This document shows positions 34,801 to 46,800 of a stretch of DNA of 64,000 bases, in pieces. Origin of the DNA: Sanderia malayensis (Eukaryota; Cnidaria; Scyphozoa; Semaeostomeae; Pelagiidae); NCBI GenBank assembly GCA_013076295.1, contig RQOL01000828.1, positions 3,965,219 through 4,029,218 of the forward strand, given 5' to 3'. Position 1 is the first letter of the stretch; every line of letters begins with the position of its first letter. Position numbers and translations under genes: made by a program. The notes under the pieces are model-generated. The model made no database searches and was not told the origin of the DNA. It saw only the letters and a list, made by a program, of their open reading frames with translations.

Positions 34801-37800
34801 TTGTCTCTTCTGATTCAAATTAAACAGGTGATTGTTACCCCCGTTTTTCATTTCCCACTTCCAAACAAGTTAAATATGAATCATCATTTGTCACGGAGGT
34901 AGCTACATTCTCTGCGTGGATTGATATTGATAATTTGATCTTTTTTAGATTAGCTATCGCTTTATTTCCTCGCTTCAATCCGCGACAAAAGCATTATCTG
35001 GTAAAGGTCTTATTTGGATTCTATTTTAAGATTATTTAAATATTGCGATCTTTTGTGCTTTGACGACGATCTCTATTTTTCTTGACAAAGACTTCTTTTC
35101 TTTCGATGAAGATCTTTTGTCTCCTTTTGAAGATCTCTTGTCTCTTTTTGAAGATCTTTTGCCCCTTAAACAAGATCTCCTGTTTCTCGGTGAATATCTT
35201 TTGTTTGTCTCTGAACATCGCCTGCTTCTTTTCGAAGATCTCCTGTCTCTTAATCAAGATCACCGTTCTCTCTGTGAAGACCACCTGTCTCTCTGCGAAG
35301 ACCTCTTCTTTGTCTCGGAAGGTCTCTTGCTTGCTTGAATTTTGTATCTTATTATCTTAAGATTTCCTCTCTCTTAATCAAGATCTCCTGTTTCTCTCTG
35401 AAAATCTTTTGTCTCTCTGTGAAGATCTCCTGAAGATCTCTTCTTTGTCTCGGAAGCTCTCTTGCTTGCTTGAATTTTGTATCTTATTTTGAAGCAGGTT
35501 CAACTTCACCTCAGACTCTGACTGACTTGATAAGAGTTATCGAAGAGCCATATTTACTACACCGTCTTCGCTATTCCGAATTACAACAGGCTGAGATGAT
35601 GGAAGGAATAGATCGAATGCAATTGGTAATATAACAACGATGCATGCTGCGACTACATTTTCAAATGCAAACGGACTTACTGCGTCATGAATATTTTATT
35701 TAGTAAAAAAAATTTAATTTGTTTTCAGGAGGTTACAAGCTTTTCCGAAACCGTGGCAAATATTTCTGAGTCTGTTGGACAGGCATTTCGCATGGGAAAT
35801 GAGGTAGGTGGCTTCATTAATGAGCAGACCCCCTGTTAAATCAGTGTTACAGTTCACCAACAGTGTGAGTTATTGTGTTTCCAGGGGGTAGGTTAGTTTA
35901 TTTATTGTTTCCCTTAATTTCTCGTTGACTGTTTGTATGCAATTGTACTTTTTTTTCACAGGCAAAAGACAATTGTTTTCATTTTACAGATGGTTATGGG
36001 ACGCTGGGCTTGACACGTGCTTTAGAGGTTGGGCGTGGCTCTTTCAACATTACTTCACACTTTGAATTGTACTTCATGATTTAGATGAAATAACAGAATT
36101 TTCTTACATTGCAGAGCATTATTTTTCGCTGAGGTTTTCATGTTATTTTTCAGACTTTTTTCTCTGCCTATTTGGGAAAAGTCGACTGTCTTATAACCGA
36201 AATGCGAAAGGCTTGCGACCATGAAGGAAATTCAAAACAACCAAACAGCAATTTCGATGCTGAAGATGAGTGGGCCAATTTTCAAAATGCTTTCAAGATT
36301 ATCGAAATTTGCGGTGGGTTTAATTTGCATTTATTGCTGCTGCGTAGCGGAACGAAGTGAAGCGGCTGCGCAGCAGAATATAATCGGGTCCTTCTCGAGA
36401 AAAATTCCCAGATGTTTGGATGTTTGTGTCAATGCAATTCAATGCGCCTACGCGTGGCCTCAAATCCTTTTCCGTTTAGCCGCATGCTGCTTTTGTTATC
36501 AATTCATCAATGGCGGTGCAGTGCAGAGCGAGATGTTTTAGATGTAGAAACATTGTGAAAACGATATTTGGTTGGCTTATCTGGTTTGGTTGTTAACTTT
36601 AATTCGTGGTCAGAATCGAGAAGGCCCAAAAAAGCCATTTTTATTTTGACAAATCACAGGAGTTGCTTTCTTGTCGTGGGTATAAGTTGAAAATCAAAGG
36701 GTAACCTTTCGGTGCTCACGGCACTTTGGTTATTGAATATGATGGATGGTAGTTGTTACTGATAATATTTAATTAAGGGAAGAAACTCTAGCGGGGAGAA
36801 ACTTTCGTGACTGTAAAGAAAGAAAAACGCGCAGTTCTTGGAATTTACTTTCGTGAATGAGTTAAAACTTTCGCTGGAATAAGTTTTCAGGAATTTGAAT
36901 TTTTTGTGAAATTACAGATGATCTCTGACAGTGTTCTGCAAGTGTTCCACGACTGTTGGAAGCTTCTTTTCATGTTGACAGGAAAATGTGAAAAGGTTTT
37001 CATTTAAACACGGTTATTTTGAATCCTTCCTTCATTCAATTTTATTGTTCGTAAGATGAGATCGATTTCCCACGCCTGGCCCTTTCGTTCCTTGCCTGTT
37101 CTTTTCCGAAAACACTTCAATTTATTCCCCTTCGCCTCCTTCGATGTAATGGCTCTTTTTCAGCTAAAAATTCCCTGTATTTTTCGAAATTTTTACACTT
37201 TTCTCCTTCGAAAAATCTTCCGCCCTTTGTTTTCGTCTAATCTCTGCTTTAGTGCTTTGTGTGCTCTCTGTCAGCAGATGCTGCAGTGCCTAGGCTTTTG
37301 TTTTGCGTGCGAGGGGGAGATGTCCCGAGCTTCCTCGCGTACTGAATTCTTCGATTCGAACAAAGCCTGTTGAGCTATGCGACTCCCTGACAATTATTGC
37401 GACTGGATGATGTAATGCTTCCGGATCGATCGTGCGTTGTTGAGCATTTTCGAAACAATGAATCCCTGTTGCGTTTTGCACTAATCCAATTGCATCCTTT
37501 GTTGTTGTGTTCTTTGATTGGCAAGGAAATTATAAATTGCCCAATGAAAATAGGTGCCTCCCCGCAATGTATTATGGTAGGAGATATAAAAGCCGAAAAA
37601 AGTTCACATGAATTTTCCCCAGTGATGTTATACTCTCACTGCCGTGAGCAAAAATGAATGCCTGCAAGTGGAAGAGAAAAGCTGTGCGGAAGTATCGTAG
37701 GCCCCCAAAACTATATCATCATTTGCACCATCATTATGTATTTTATTGTTTTTAGCAGGGGGTATTGAAAGTAATCCCAGTCCAGAAAATCCTGATTTCA

Positions 37801-40800
37801 GATTTCAAATTGTTGATGTGCATTTAATTTGGTTTTCTTTTTAATCTGCGGTTTTCTACATTTATTCCTCTGTTTTTGGTATTGTTTTGTTTTCATGGTG
37901 AAGTCAAGAAAGATTTGAATTTTATCTTCTGAGCGTACACCCTCTCTTGATTGAGAATAATTTGCTGAAATTTCAAAATCTAGCCATGAAACGTAAATAA
38001 CAATAACAAGTATCAAATACAAGTGACACCATTCAATCACATCAAATATAGATATTTAGGCTTCCAAGCACGCTAAACACCCTCTATATTTTTTTGAAGC
38101 ACTCATTTCAAAACATATCGTTTTAATCAAATGCTCATGCTTTAGTCCTGAATATCCGTTTTACATCACAGCAGCACTCGCTTTAACAATGTTAACAGCT
38201 AGTCTTATCTATAGTTTCTACATATTTACCCTTTTAATGTCCTTATCGAAAGAGGGTGCTTTATACCATGTTAGACAGAGCGAGTTTCACGCTTTTGCGG
38301 ATCATCAGTGTATAGTTTTGTAGCTAAAAATATCTATATTTGTTTACTGTTGTTTGCTTTCAAATTTAAAATTATTAAACACGAAATGCAATGAAAATGT
38401 GCAACGAAGGAAGTTGTATTTTATTTATTAATTATCTTGTTAGCATTTAACCTCCTGACGTATTTTTCAATTCTTATTTGCAGGACAACTCCTGATAAAG
38501 ATCATTGACTTCAGAGAGAATTTGACAAAAGAAATAAAAGATAAACTTGAGAGTATTCTCGAATGTTCTGAGAATTCTTCTTTTGCAGAAAATTATTTAA
38601 AAACTTGCAGACCTGTAGAGTTTGACGAGCTACGAGAGTTTCAAGAAAGAATCAATTCTTGTAAGATTGAGTTTAAAATCTACTTCTACTGTAAATTCCG
38701 TCCTAAGCCCTCCAGGCGTGCTTGCAGTAAAAACCCGCATGTAGGAACCAATGGATTAAGAACCTTCAGGGTGATTTTGCTGCTCAAAACAATAGAAGAA
38801 ACAATAGCCTATTGTCTTGGAACAATAGGCTGGAATGAAAATTTACAGGTTCTTATATGCGGGTTTTTACTGTATTCTTTCCCATGATTTTGTAGGGGGT
38901 TCAAATGGGGGGGGGACGGGGCTATAACGAGAATACACAATGTTGCTATACCATGCTATACCAATGCCATGCTATACAGTGTACAAAGAAAATTACGATA
39001 TGACAATTCACCCTTTCACATCTTACAGATGGTGTAAATGTTGTGCTTTCCTCAACCCACGACCAAATCGAAAGACTCAACGAGCATGCGCACAAATTCG
39101 CCTTCACTGTTATATTTTCTCATTTAAAGAGACAGCTCGATGAAATACCAAACTTATCGGTAAGAGATACAACACAGTGTTACGTGCTGCGCGTTAGTCC
39201 ATCATATTAATTTTGCTGTAAAATGATCTCAGCATCTCAACTTTCTCGTCTGTATTATTCTACAAACATTCTATGTATTATTAAAGACTTTCACAACTCA
39301 CAATATTAAAAGATGTATTTCGTATTTACCTACCACAGGTATGGTCTTCGGTGGCGAATGCAAGCGAGGCTATCACGGATGATCTACCAACATTCAGTTT
39401 ATCGCCCCAGGGTTGTATAACACAGGTAGGCGATGCTTTAACAATACACAACTCAATGACTCCCACCTTTTTATCTTTACCATAATGTCAGTGTGCATGT
39501 TTATATATTTACTTGCATGTCTTTTAAATGTCACATCATTCACAATTTCAAAAACAAGAGATGGAGCTTATTAGAGAGGGGCTTAATAGAGAGGGGTGCT
39601 TATTAAAGAGGGGGCTTAGTGGAGAGGGGGTGATTATTAGAGAGGAAGTTTAATAGAGAGAGGGTGTTTGTTAGAGAGGGGGGTTGATGGAGAGGGGGTT
39701 GACAGAGCTTTTATGCTATTTTATTTGACTGTGTTTCTCTTATGCCACACAGGTGGGTGACTATCTTTTGACGCTGCCTCAGCAACTCGAGTCGTTTTTC
39801 ACAAACGAGAACCCCGCTTTGGTTATTGCGTTGAAAGCAGGGCAAATACCATACACCGATAAGCAAGGTATGTCTCTTTCTCTTGTTATCTTATCTGTTG
39901 CTCCCACCTTCTATATCTTCCATTGTACTATCCTCTATAGACCGTTATCGACAGACGATCTCTTATACTTTATGATGCTTTAGAAATTCGCATGGAGACA
40001 ACTCCAGCAAGCCCCAGCCGCTCGTAAATATTGACAAGATTGCCTAGTGCTTATCGGGTGGTTAGATGGGGGTTAGGAGTTTCTTCTGCGCTATTTCTTG
40101 CCTCTTTCTATTTATTGCCTATCACACTTGCTTTTTTAAAGACTGCTTACTTACAGGACAAGCATAATAGAGACTGTTAGCTCTGCCATCTCTGTTCTGC
40201 TTTTGATATTTTATTGCTGTTTTGCTTTAATTCAAACATGGCAATGCTTAGAATGTTTATGGTCCTCGTTTTCATAGCTCTCATTATTGTTTCACTCATT
40301 GTTCTTCATTGATTGAGTGACTGGTTGAGCAATTGATTGATTAAGTAATTGATTGATTGATTGATTGATTGCAGATGATTCTGATGTGGAACATGATCAT
40401 TATTGGGTGATGGGATTTGCACGTGGCACTATGATTCTATTCATTGAGAATATTCTCAAAATCAAAGAGCTTTCAACTGACCATTCAATTCAACAGCTTC
40501 TTGCCGACATAGGTTTGTTGACATGGTTCTTTCCGTATTATGCACCTTTGTCCACCTTTATGATGTGGAGCCAAATGTTAACTCTTTTGATTCAGTAAGA
40601 TTATAAAATGCACTTTGCTCAACAAGTTAAGCAATTGTCTCTGAACTGCTTCACGGTGCAACTCAGCCTCGATTCTATGATTTACCTGTAACCCGAACCT
40701 CTGACATGACTTGGCATTGTTCAGACAAACATCTCTAGATATCAGCTATGGGGAGGGGGATTTGGGCAAGAATCGCACCTCGGTGGCGTGATAAGTTGTA

Positions 40801-41280
40801 TAATGTGTTTTCTTGGCTTGAGAATACCGCTGTTCTCTCATTGGTTCCATTGTGATTCTAACCAGATCTGGGCAAACTAACGGGAGGGGGTTTCGAATTT
40901 TTGCAATCCCTATGCCCCCCTTTTCTCTGGTCTCTTTCAGGGCTTTATACGTGGAGATCTAGGATATGATATGAAATTGGCATGAATAAAGTTCACAAGC
41001 CACGTGATCATTTGTGTTTCATTTTTATGTAGATTACCTCTGTAACATATTCGAAGCAGTAGAGATACATCCTAATGACCAATTAAATGCGATCAAAGAG
41101 TTACTCGTGGTGGAAAGTAGCAGGTTAGTTGTCAAATGTCAAGTTTTTGCTTCGTTTGCGAGGGCTGAAAACAACGCATGTTAACCGTCAACTTCGTTCG
41201 ATAGGTTTCACGAGCGTGCTGCTGAGATATCAGCTGACAGTCGGATTGAAAATAACATAGCTAGGATGCGTGGGATTTAG
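31863..41280 (+). CDS. COG7: Conserved oligomeric Golgi complex subunit 7
   Basis: Twenty-four exons: 31863-31865 (the ATG alone), 32050-32142, 32335-32379, 32480-32535, 32650-32734, 32819-32908, 33011-33079, 33459-33494, 33581-33701, 33991-34073, 34195-34302, 34669-34827, 34949-35000, 35498-35625, 35729-35803, 35962-36027, 36154-36313, 38484-38660, 39029-39159, 39339-39425, 39753-39867, 40375-40512, 41033-41123, 41205-41280. They sum to 2244 nt, 747 residues (human is about 770), with all phases consistent. COG7 belongs to lobe B of the COG tether, which captures intra-Golgi retrograde vesicles and maintains glycosylation enzymes. The N terminus MDFSKFSDENFEVKEWINNA is diagnostic. A helical N-terminal half follows (VMKLQLFIQEVN, KEQMKMVKDDIKK), and the C-terminal part has FSLSPQGCITQVGDYLLTLP and a short basic end. 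The first exon contains only the start codon. Confidence 0.96.
34125..34162. repeat. Perfect 18-bp-arm hairpin, 2-nt loop
   Basis: TGGTCAACGTTTTCACTA and its exact reverse complement are separated by TG. It lies in a short COG7 intron, 52 bp after a donor site. Confidence 0.9.
35070..35470. repeat. GAAGATCT-type minisatellite in a COG7 intron
   Basis: About 12-14 degenerate copies of a 20-33 bp unit around GAAGATCTCCTGTCTCT span the intron between exons 13 and 14, and are open in several frames on both strands only because of the repeat. Confidence 0.9.
36338..38250 (+). mobile_element. Retroelement-like repeat, copy A, with a 2A-like motif
   Basis: It begins near TGCTGCTGCGTAGCGGAACG and is shared almost end to end with 47986-48935 (copy B), apart from about 950 bp (36690-37640) present only here. 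At about 37750-37790 the frame reads ILLFLAGGIESNPSPENPDF. The hydrophobic lead plus GxIESNPxP is the 2A-like ribosome-skipping signature found at the N terminus of some invertebrate non-LTR retrotransposon proteins; the G before the final P is S here. No reverse transcriptase is visible. It lies in the largest COG7 intron. Confidence 0.6.
38725..38872. mobile_element. MITE with CAGTAAAAACCCGC termini
   Basis: The left end CAGTAAAAACCCGCATGTAG and the right end CATATAAGAACC on the reverse strand are about 25-bp inverted repeats. CAG/CTG ends suggest hAT type, but no 8-bp duplication is found. An inner CAATAG pair forms a second stem. It lies 65 bp after a COG7 donor. Confidence 0.75.
39540..39710. 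repeat. GA/GGGG-rich degenerate tandem repeat
   Basis: Units like TTATTAGAGAGGGGG, about 15-20 bp, are repeated about nine times just upstream of the COG7 exon 21 acceptor. Confidence 0.75.
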
Positions 41281-43019
41281 ATAGACCTGGGATTTGGCAA
41301 CCAGAATCATCATCAATCATCAATCATCATCATCAACGGCGGAAAGGATCTGACAAGAGCCTCAAATCTGTGGTAGCTATGAGATCTAATCATATTTATG
41401 ATTCATGGTACTTCATGTAACACCCCACTGAGCTGTCTTTCTTCCAACATCCATGTGTGTGATCATGTGGGAGGTGTTAAGTGAATAAATGGGGAGGGGT
41501 CGATTTTATGGGGGTATTGGGAGGAGTATCTCACTTGCATTAGATTACGTTCTCTTGGTAGGGATATTTTTTATTTGTGAGACATGAGACTTGGACAATT
41601 TTCAGCATATATATAGTTGTATGGCAGCAAAAAAATTTAGATAATTTATTGAATGAATTGAAATGAAACTCGCTGTAAGTTGTTTGTAAGATAACATTTC
41701 ATTTTGCGGCGAGCAACTCAAAATAACATAATTCACAATCAGCCTCATCAAAGAACATTACATTTATTTATCCATTGTCTCGTTGACTTGATCAATGTCT
41801 GACTGTGTGTTGTGCTAAGAAGCCTGGCAGGTCTTTTCGAACACAAACAAACAATAATCGAATGTTTGTTCCATCGTACGCAATCGAACGTCGTAATCAG
41901 GGAGTTCACCACCGTAATGCAAATCGGCATCGAGTCTTTTGGACTCACGCCAACAACAGTAGATTATTTTCATCAATTTGAACAACATGACAATATTTAA
42001 ATTTGGGTGTGGGTGAGGGCGTTGAGATCTGGAAAAAAGTCTTTATAAGCAAGACGTCCGTGAAGAACTGGAACAGACAACAAGCGGGGCTGTCGATGTC
42101 CGAAACATTCACTTTGAAGATTAGTACATTCGTTGCAAATAAAAGGCAGACCTCGAGAGGTATATCAAGAAAGGAGAAGAGTACAATTGAAGAAAGGTAG
42201 GATTTTAGAATTTATTTAACTCTTCGCAAACTGTCGTCAAATTGCGTTTCGTTCCGGTGACTTCTCGTCAATTTCTCACCCCGTTACAGCGGTATAATGT
42301 TACTGTTTACAACTATCAATGTTTTGTTACAAAGTTGTGCGTTAACACGATTTTCTTTTCTCGTTCATAAAATACTCGCACAGTATTTTATCAGTGGTTT
42401 ACATTTGCTTTTCTTTCCTTCAATTTGTCCTGTGATGTTTAAAATTCTCCAAGCTTTTCCTCGTCAAGTCAATCCTGCCGAAATACTTTTTTCTTGTTGT
42501 TTGGCAGTTAGAATTTTTGGAGCTGATGTTTTGATTAGAAGTTCAAGGCATATCAGAAACAATTATGAAACAAACAATATCATTTTATGTAGAAAATATA
42601 TATAAAATATATATGAAACATAATAATTGTACAAAAACCTATCTACATGGAAAAAATTATTGAAAGTTACAATTGTAGATAACTTGATCAGGAGGGTCAA
42701 AATTTCATAATTACCTCATAATTATCATAACAACATTTTAAAAAATTATGTACTGTTTGGGAAGAATGAATTGTATCATGATTCGAACACAGCTATTCTG
42801 CTGGTCGTTAGCCAAATATTGTCCTTTTTGACGTGACTAAAAAAGCATTCGTGCTACCGTCTCTTTACATTGAGCTTTCGTGGTAGTACTTATATTTGAA
42901 CTTTAACTCCGAGACTAAGCTTTGTTATTTCTAACACCGGTTATTCTTTCTCCCTCCCCCCTTCTAGGTTTTTGGACGTTGAGTACAAGACAACAGGGGG
43001 TTTATAAGGACTTGAACGG
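41281..43019. other. Region between COG7 and the orphan ORF
   Basis: An AATAAA at 41484-41489, 204 bp after the COG7 stop, may be its poly(A) signal. A 62-residue open frame at 41812-42000 (+) has a protein-like composition (IREFTTVMQIGIESFGLTP) but no recognised family; it could be an exon of an unknown gene. A donor-like GAAAG|GTAGGA near 42198 and an acceptor TTCTAG at about 42968 would give the next ORF a 5' UTR exon. Nothing else is recognised. Confidence 0.35.
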
Positions 43020-43484
43020 ATGAAGAACGACAAATCTCCAGTTTTACGAATGATGAGTTCCCAATTTGGTAGTTCTATCTCTTCGGTGAGCAACATTTCA
43101 CCCAGTCAACCCGATTTGATGTCAAAAAATAGACCAGAAAACTGCCCAAGTTGCAAGGCCACCATTGCTGATATGCCCACGGAAAGAAGGACTGGGGAAC
43201 GTGATAAAGATGACATCACAGATGGACAAAGGCGAAAGGGTTACGTGAAATTGCTTGAGCGTCAACAATCGTTATCATCAGTCAAAGTCCGTTCAAGTAC
43301 AATGCCTTTGCCAACAACAACAGCAACTTATTACGCTGAGATCAATGGAAAAGTTATGGTGATGAGCAAATCTACAGTAGCAAAGAAGAACAATGAAGCT
43401 GGCCAACTTTTCACGGACCAAGTACCCAAGTACCCAGCGAAACATAGGAGGCGAGTTATTAGTATCGAAAGCATGGTTTGATTT
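43020..43484 (+). CDS. Uncharacterised 154-residue basic protein
   Basis: The ORF is uninterrupted from ATG to TGA and starts 53 bp after a good acceptor (CCCCCTTCTAG), so the coding part may be a single exon after a 5' UTR intron. I do not recognise it. The first third is serine-rich (SSISSVSNISPSQP), followed by a lone CPSC pair, a charged stretch, and a C-terminal basic KHRRR segment ending in SIESMV. No signal peptide or membrane segment is seen. Low-complexity composition suggests an intracellular, largely disordered protein. It is convergent with the kinase gene, 350 bp apart. It could also be the last exon of a larger gene. Confidence 0.5.
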
Positions 43485-43833
43485 GGTTTTCTTTCCCTGA
43501 ACTCCCCGATCTCTCGTTAAAAACTTTTACATTGAAACAATAGACTATTCGTTTTAAACCAAAGTAGCATTATCTATATAGACGTTGAATATATAATAGA
43601 AATTTAAAAGACATGAGATACAGGGCGTCCAGATTAAATCTCCTTGTTTCCGCTATGTTACCGAACATTCCAATTGATTAATTTGTGAACTTTCTTAGGT
43701 TTAAAAAATCAAGTACCGAACTTTTTTAACTCTTTCGAGAGCCGAGCTTTTTTATAAAGCACTTTCTGTTATAAAAATAACATGTGGCAGAGGCTTGTGG
43801 TGTTGGTTGGTTGGGGGCGTTGTGTTAGTGTGG
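43485..43833. other. Intergenic, convergent 3' ends
   Basis: No gene is seen. It should hold the 3' UTRs of the orphan ORF (+) and the kinase (-). Confidence 0.4.
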
Positions 43834-46800
43834 CTAGCAGAAAGTATTTAGATTGGAACTCATGGACGTGGATGCCCCAGAAGGGGGAAAAGTTTTCGGC
43901 TTTTTGCTATCTGGCGTCATTACAAGTTCTTCAATCTCTATTCTTCGTGAAAAATTGGCCAGTATGTCATTTACTTTTTCGAATGTTGGTCGTTTATCTC
44001 GATCAGCATGCCAGCACAACTCTATCAGATCTTTTATGGGGGGCGGAGTCGAAGACGCAATGTAAGGCCGCTCGCCATTAATCACTGCATCCATTACCTA
44101 AATAAAAATACATTGGTCAGTAAATAGGTCTTTACTCCGTAGTTGTGAAGTGGATAGCGTTCGGAGTTGCTAGGGGAGGGATGGAGGGCGGAGATACCAA
44201 AGCTGTTTCCGACATTTCATCTGAACACAAGAATCCTGCGTAATTCTACATCATTTCAATTCTGAACACACATGCATTCGAGGCTACAAGGAAATGGATG
44301 GTAAATTCCTTTACCTGGTGGTCCCATTTGTAACCTTTTTGCTGATAGCAGACGAGAGGTCTTCGATTAGAAACCATCTCCCAAAGTGTTACACCGTACG
44401 AGAACACATCTGCTGCCTTGGTGTGCTTATGTGCCTTTTTGGGGGGCTTTGGGGGTAGTACTTCCGGTGCAGCCCAGCAGAGTGTACCCACAAACGTTGT
44501 TGCATAATCATCTTAAAAGGAAATTCGACGATTAAGTCAATGTTTACTTGTTAAAAGCAGCACCATACAGCATACCCCCCGAATATAAATCTCGCCGCAG
44601 TGTTTCAGAATTGATGGTGTGTTTCTCACACGGGGGTGTGTACATTCCATTTATCGTGATTTATAAAGTCGAGCCTCAAATAGCGGCCAACTCCCGATAA
44701 TGGTCACTAATCTTCAATCCCAAATGCTTCCCCATAGTACAGTCCAACCTCCAACTAAGGACCACTACCGAATAATGGTCAATTGACTTTGGCGCTAAGA
44801 TAGCCGCTATTTCGGGGTTCGACTGTTATGGCTACATGTTTTTTATAAGAATATTTGGCTCCAGTTTCTTATTTTTCCATGTAATTTCAGCATCGTGTTT
44901 TTCTTATTTTGTTTCTTGTGTATTTGAATTTCCCATGCATGGTAGTGTCGTTAAAATCACTTACTGTCCGCTACCCGCTTGGAGCCTCTCTTTCGTGTTG
45001 GTTTGAATTTTTTATCTGTGATATTTTGCAACAGTTTTGCGGTGCCAAAATCTCCGACCTGAAACAGAACATGCAAAGATGGATAAAAAATACGTTCGTT
45101 TTGTTACACGTATGTATTGTAAAAGTTAAGAAAGTTCAGTACTAGATTTTTGAAACATAAGAAAGTTGAAAAATGTCGATACTCAAAATCTCAAGGAGAA
45201 ATTGCCATGAAAGCACGAAGTATTTATGAATATAATAACATTATCTATCAACAATGAATAGTATAACCAGAAGCTTCATTTATCAGGAAAACGATGTTAA
45301 TATTTTCCTACAAACGACTACACATTCGGTCGCATAAACAAACGACCATCCTCAGAGTCAATTAAAATCCATTAACGTAAGTTAACAAGCTAAAAATCGT
45401 TGACAAAGTACAATAATGCTACCAGCAAAAATCAAAAGAACGATAAATACGAAAGAGGAACGTCAATTAAAAAGCTGCAAAGGAGTTGATTTCACTTTGC
45501 AATTGAGCACAGGTTTTTCTCTTCTGATCATAATTGATTTTGCTATAGTTTGAATATAATAATCATTTAACTTTTTGTGTTTATTTATTATTGTGGAATC
45601 TTCAATACTTGGGGGGGTACTCTCATTGTGGACTGACAGGGGGGTCCAGTCAGGGTTAAAGAGGGCCAAAGCTAAGATTTTAAAAATCACCCTCAAATGG
45701 TGGTGTAATTTTTGCAACAACCCTCAAATGGTAGTATTAAAACTAAAATGATGCCATTTGGTAGTATCCAGTAATAATTTTATAAACACGTATGATGAAT
45801 TTGAAGTCACAATTTCAGTCTCGTTTTGAAAGCAAATTTGTAAAAAACGAAAATGAGACACAATCAAGATCTCGTCGTTTCGTTCTTTTTCGTTCGATGT
45901 TCTGAAAATTTGTTCTTCGAACTAAATCATGGGAGTAGACTGTCGTGGTGCGAATCGGGGAAAGTGACGATAGGAAGATCTCGGCGGGTCTCGTGTAAAC
46001 AGAAAGGCTAAATGAAATGAACTAAAATTGATGCGGATCACTTTGGGACCGGGTCTCGTGTAAACGTAGCCTTAAAGTGTATATAAAGCATATAAACCCT
46101 TTTGGAAAACCGACGCTGTTGTAGTTTTTGGTACGATACTATTTTGAAGAGATTATAGCTGTTTTTTGTTGTAAATGCTATTTCTTTGTGTTTGTTTTGT
46201 GCTTCTTTGACAAATTAGCCTGTTGCGCATTTACTTTTGTTGATTTGGCAAAGATAAAACGTTTTTAATTCGTAATAAGTCATCTCAGCAATCAACTGGA
46301 AGAACCCTCAAAAAAATAACAACTTCAGAAAATACCCCCAAATGGTAGTGTTATTTTCTTAAATTGGTCCATTTGGTAGCCATTTGATCAGACCCTCAAA
46401 CCGACTGGACCCCCCTGTCAGGCCATAATGGGAGTACCCCCCCCGGGCTTCAATAGTTGGTACCTTGTGTCCTGTTTCTAAATGATGCGTAAAAACGTGC
46501 GATTTCGAATCTCTACCACAATGGTCTTTAATTCTTTCAGAAAAACGTCTGGCCGTCTCTCCAATGTAAGTTGCCCTACAGTCTTCCTCTTCACATTTGT
46601 ACTTATACACAATGCCGTGCTCATGCTCTTCCATTTGTTTGTCTTTAACGTTAAACCACGTACTCATCTTGGTGCCAGTGTAAACAATCTTAGTCACATG
46701 ACTAGTATCCACTTTGTCGATAACTTTAACCAATGAGTTAAGACCAAGAGCAAAGAAACATCTTGGAAAATGGAAACACGAGCATAGAATCCACACTTAT

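Noticed and set aside
35036..35360. Overlapping open frames on both strands, apparently coiled-coil-like on the - strand
   Set aside because: They arise from the GAAGATCTCCTGTCT minisatellite within a COG7 intron.
41812..42000. 62-codon + strand ORF
   Set aside because: Protein-like but short, without a supported partner exon; kept only as a note in the intergenic entry.
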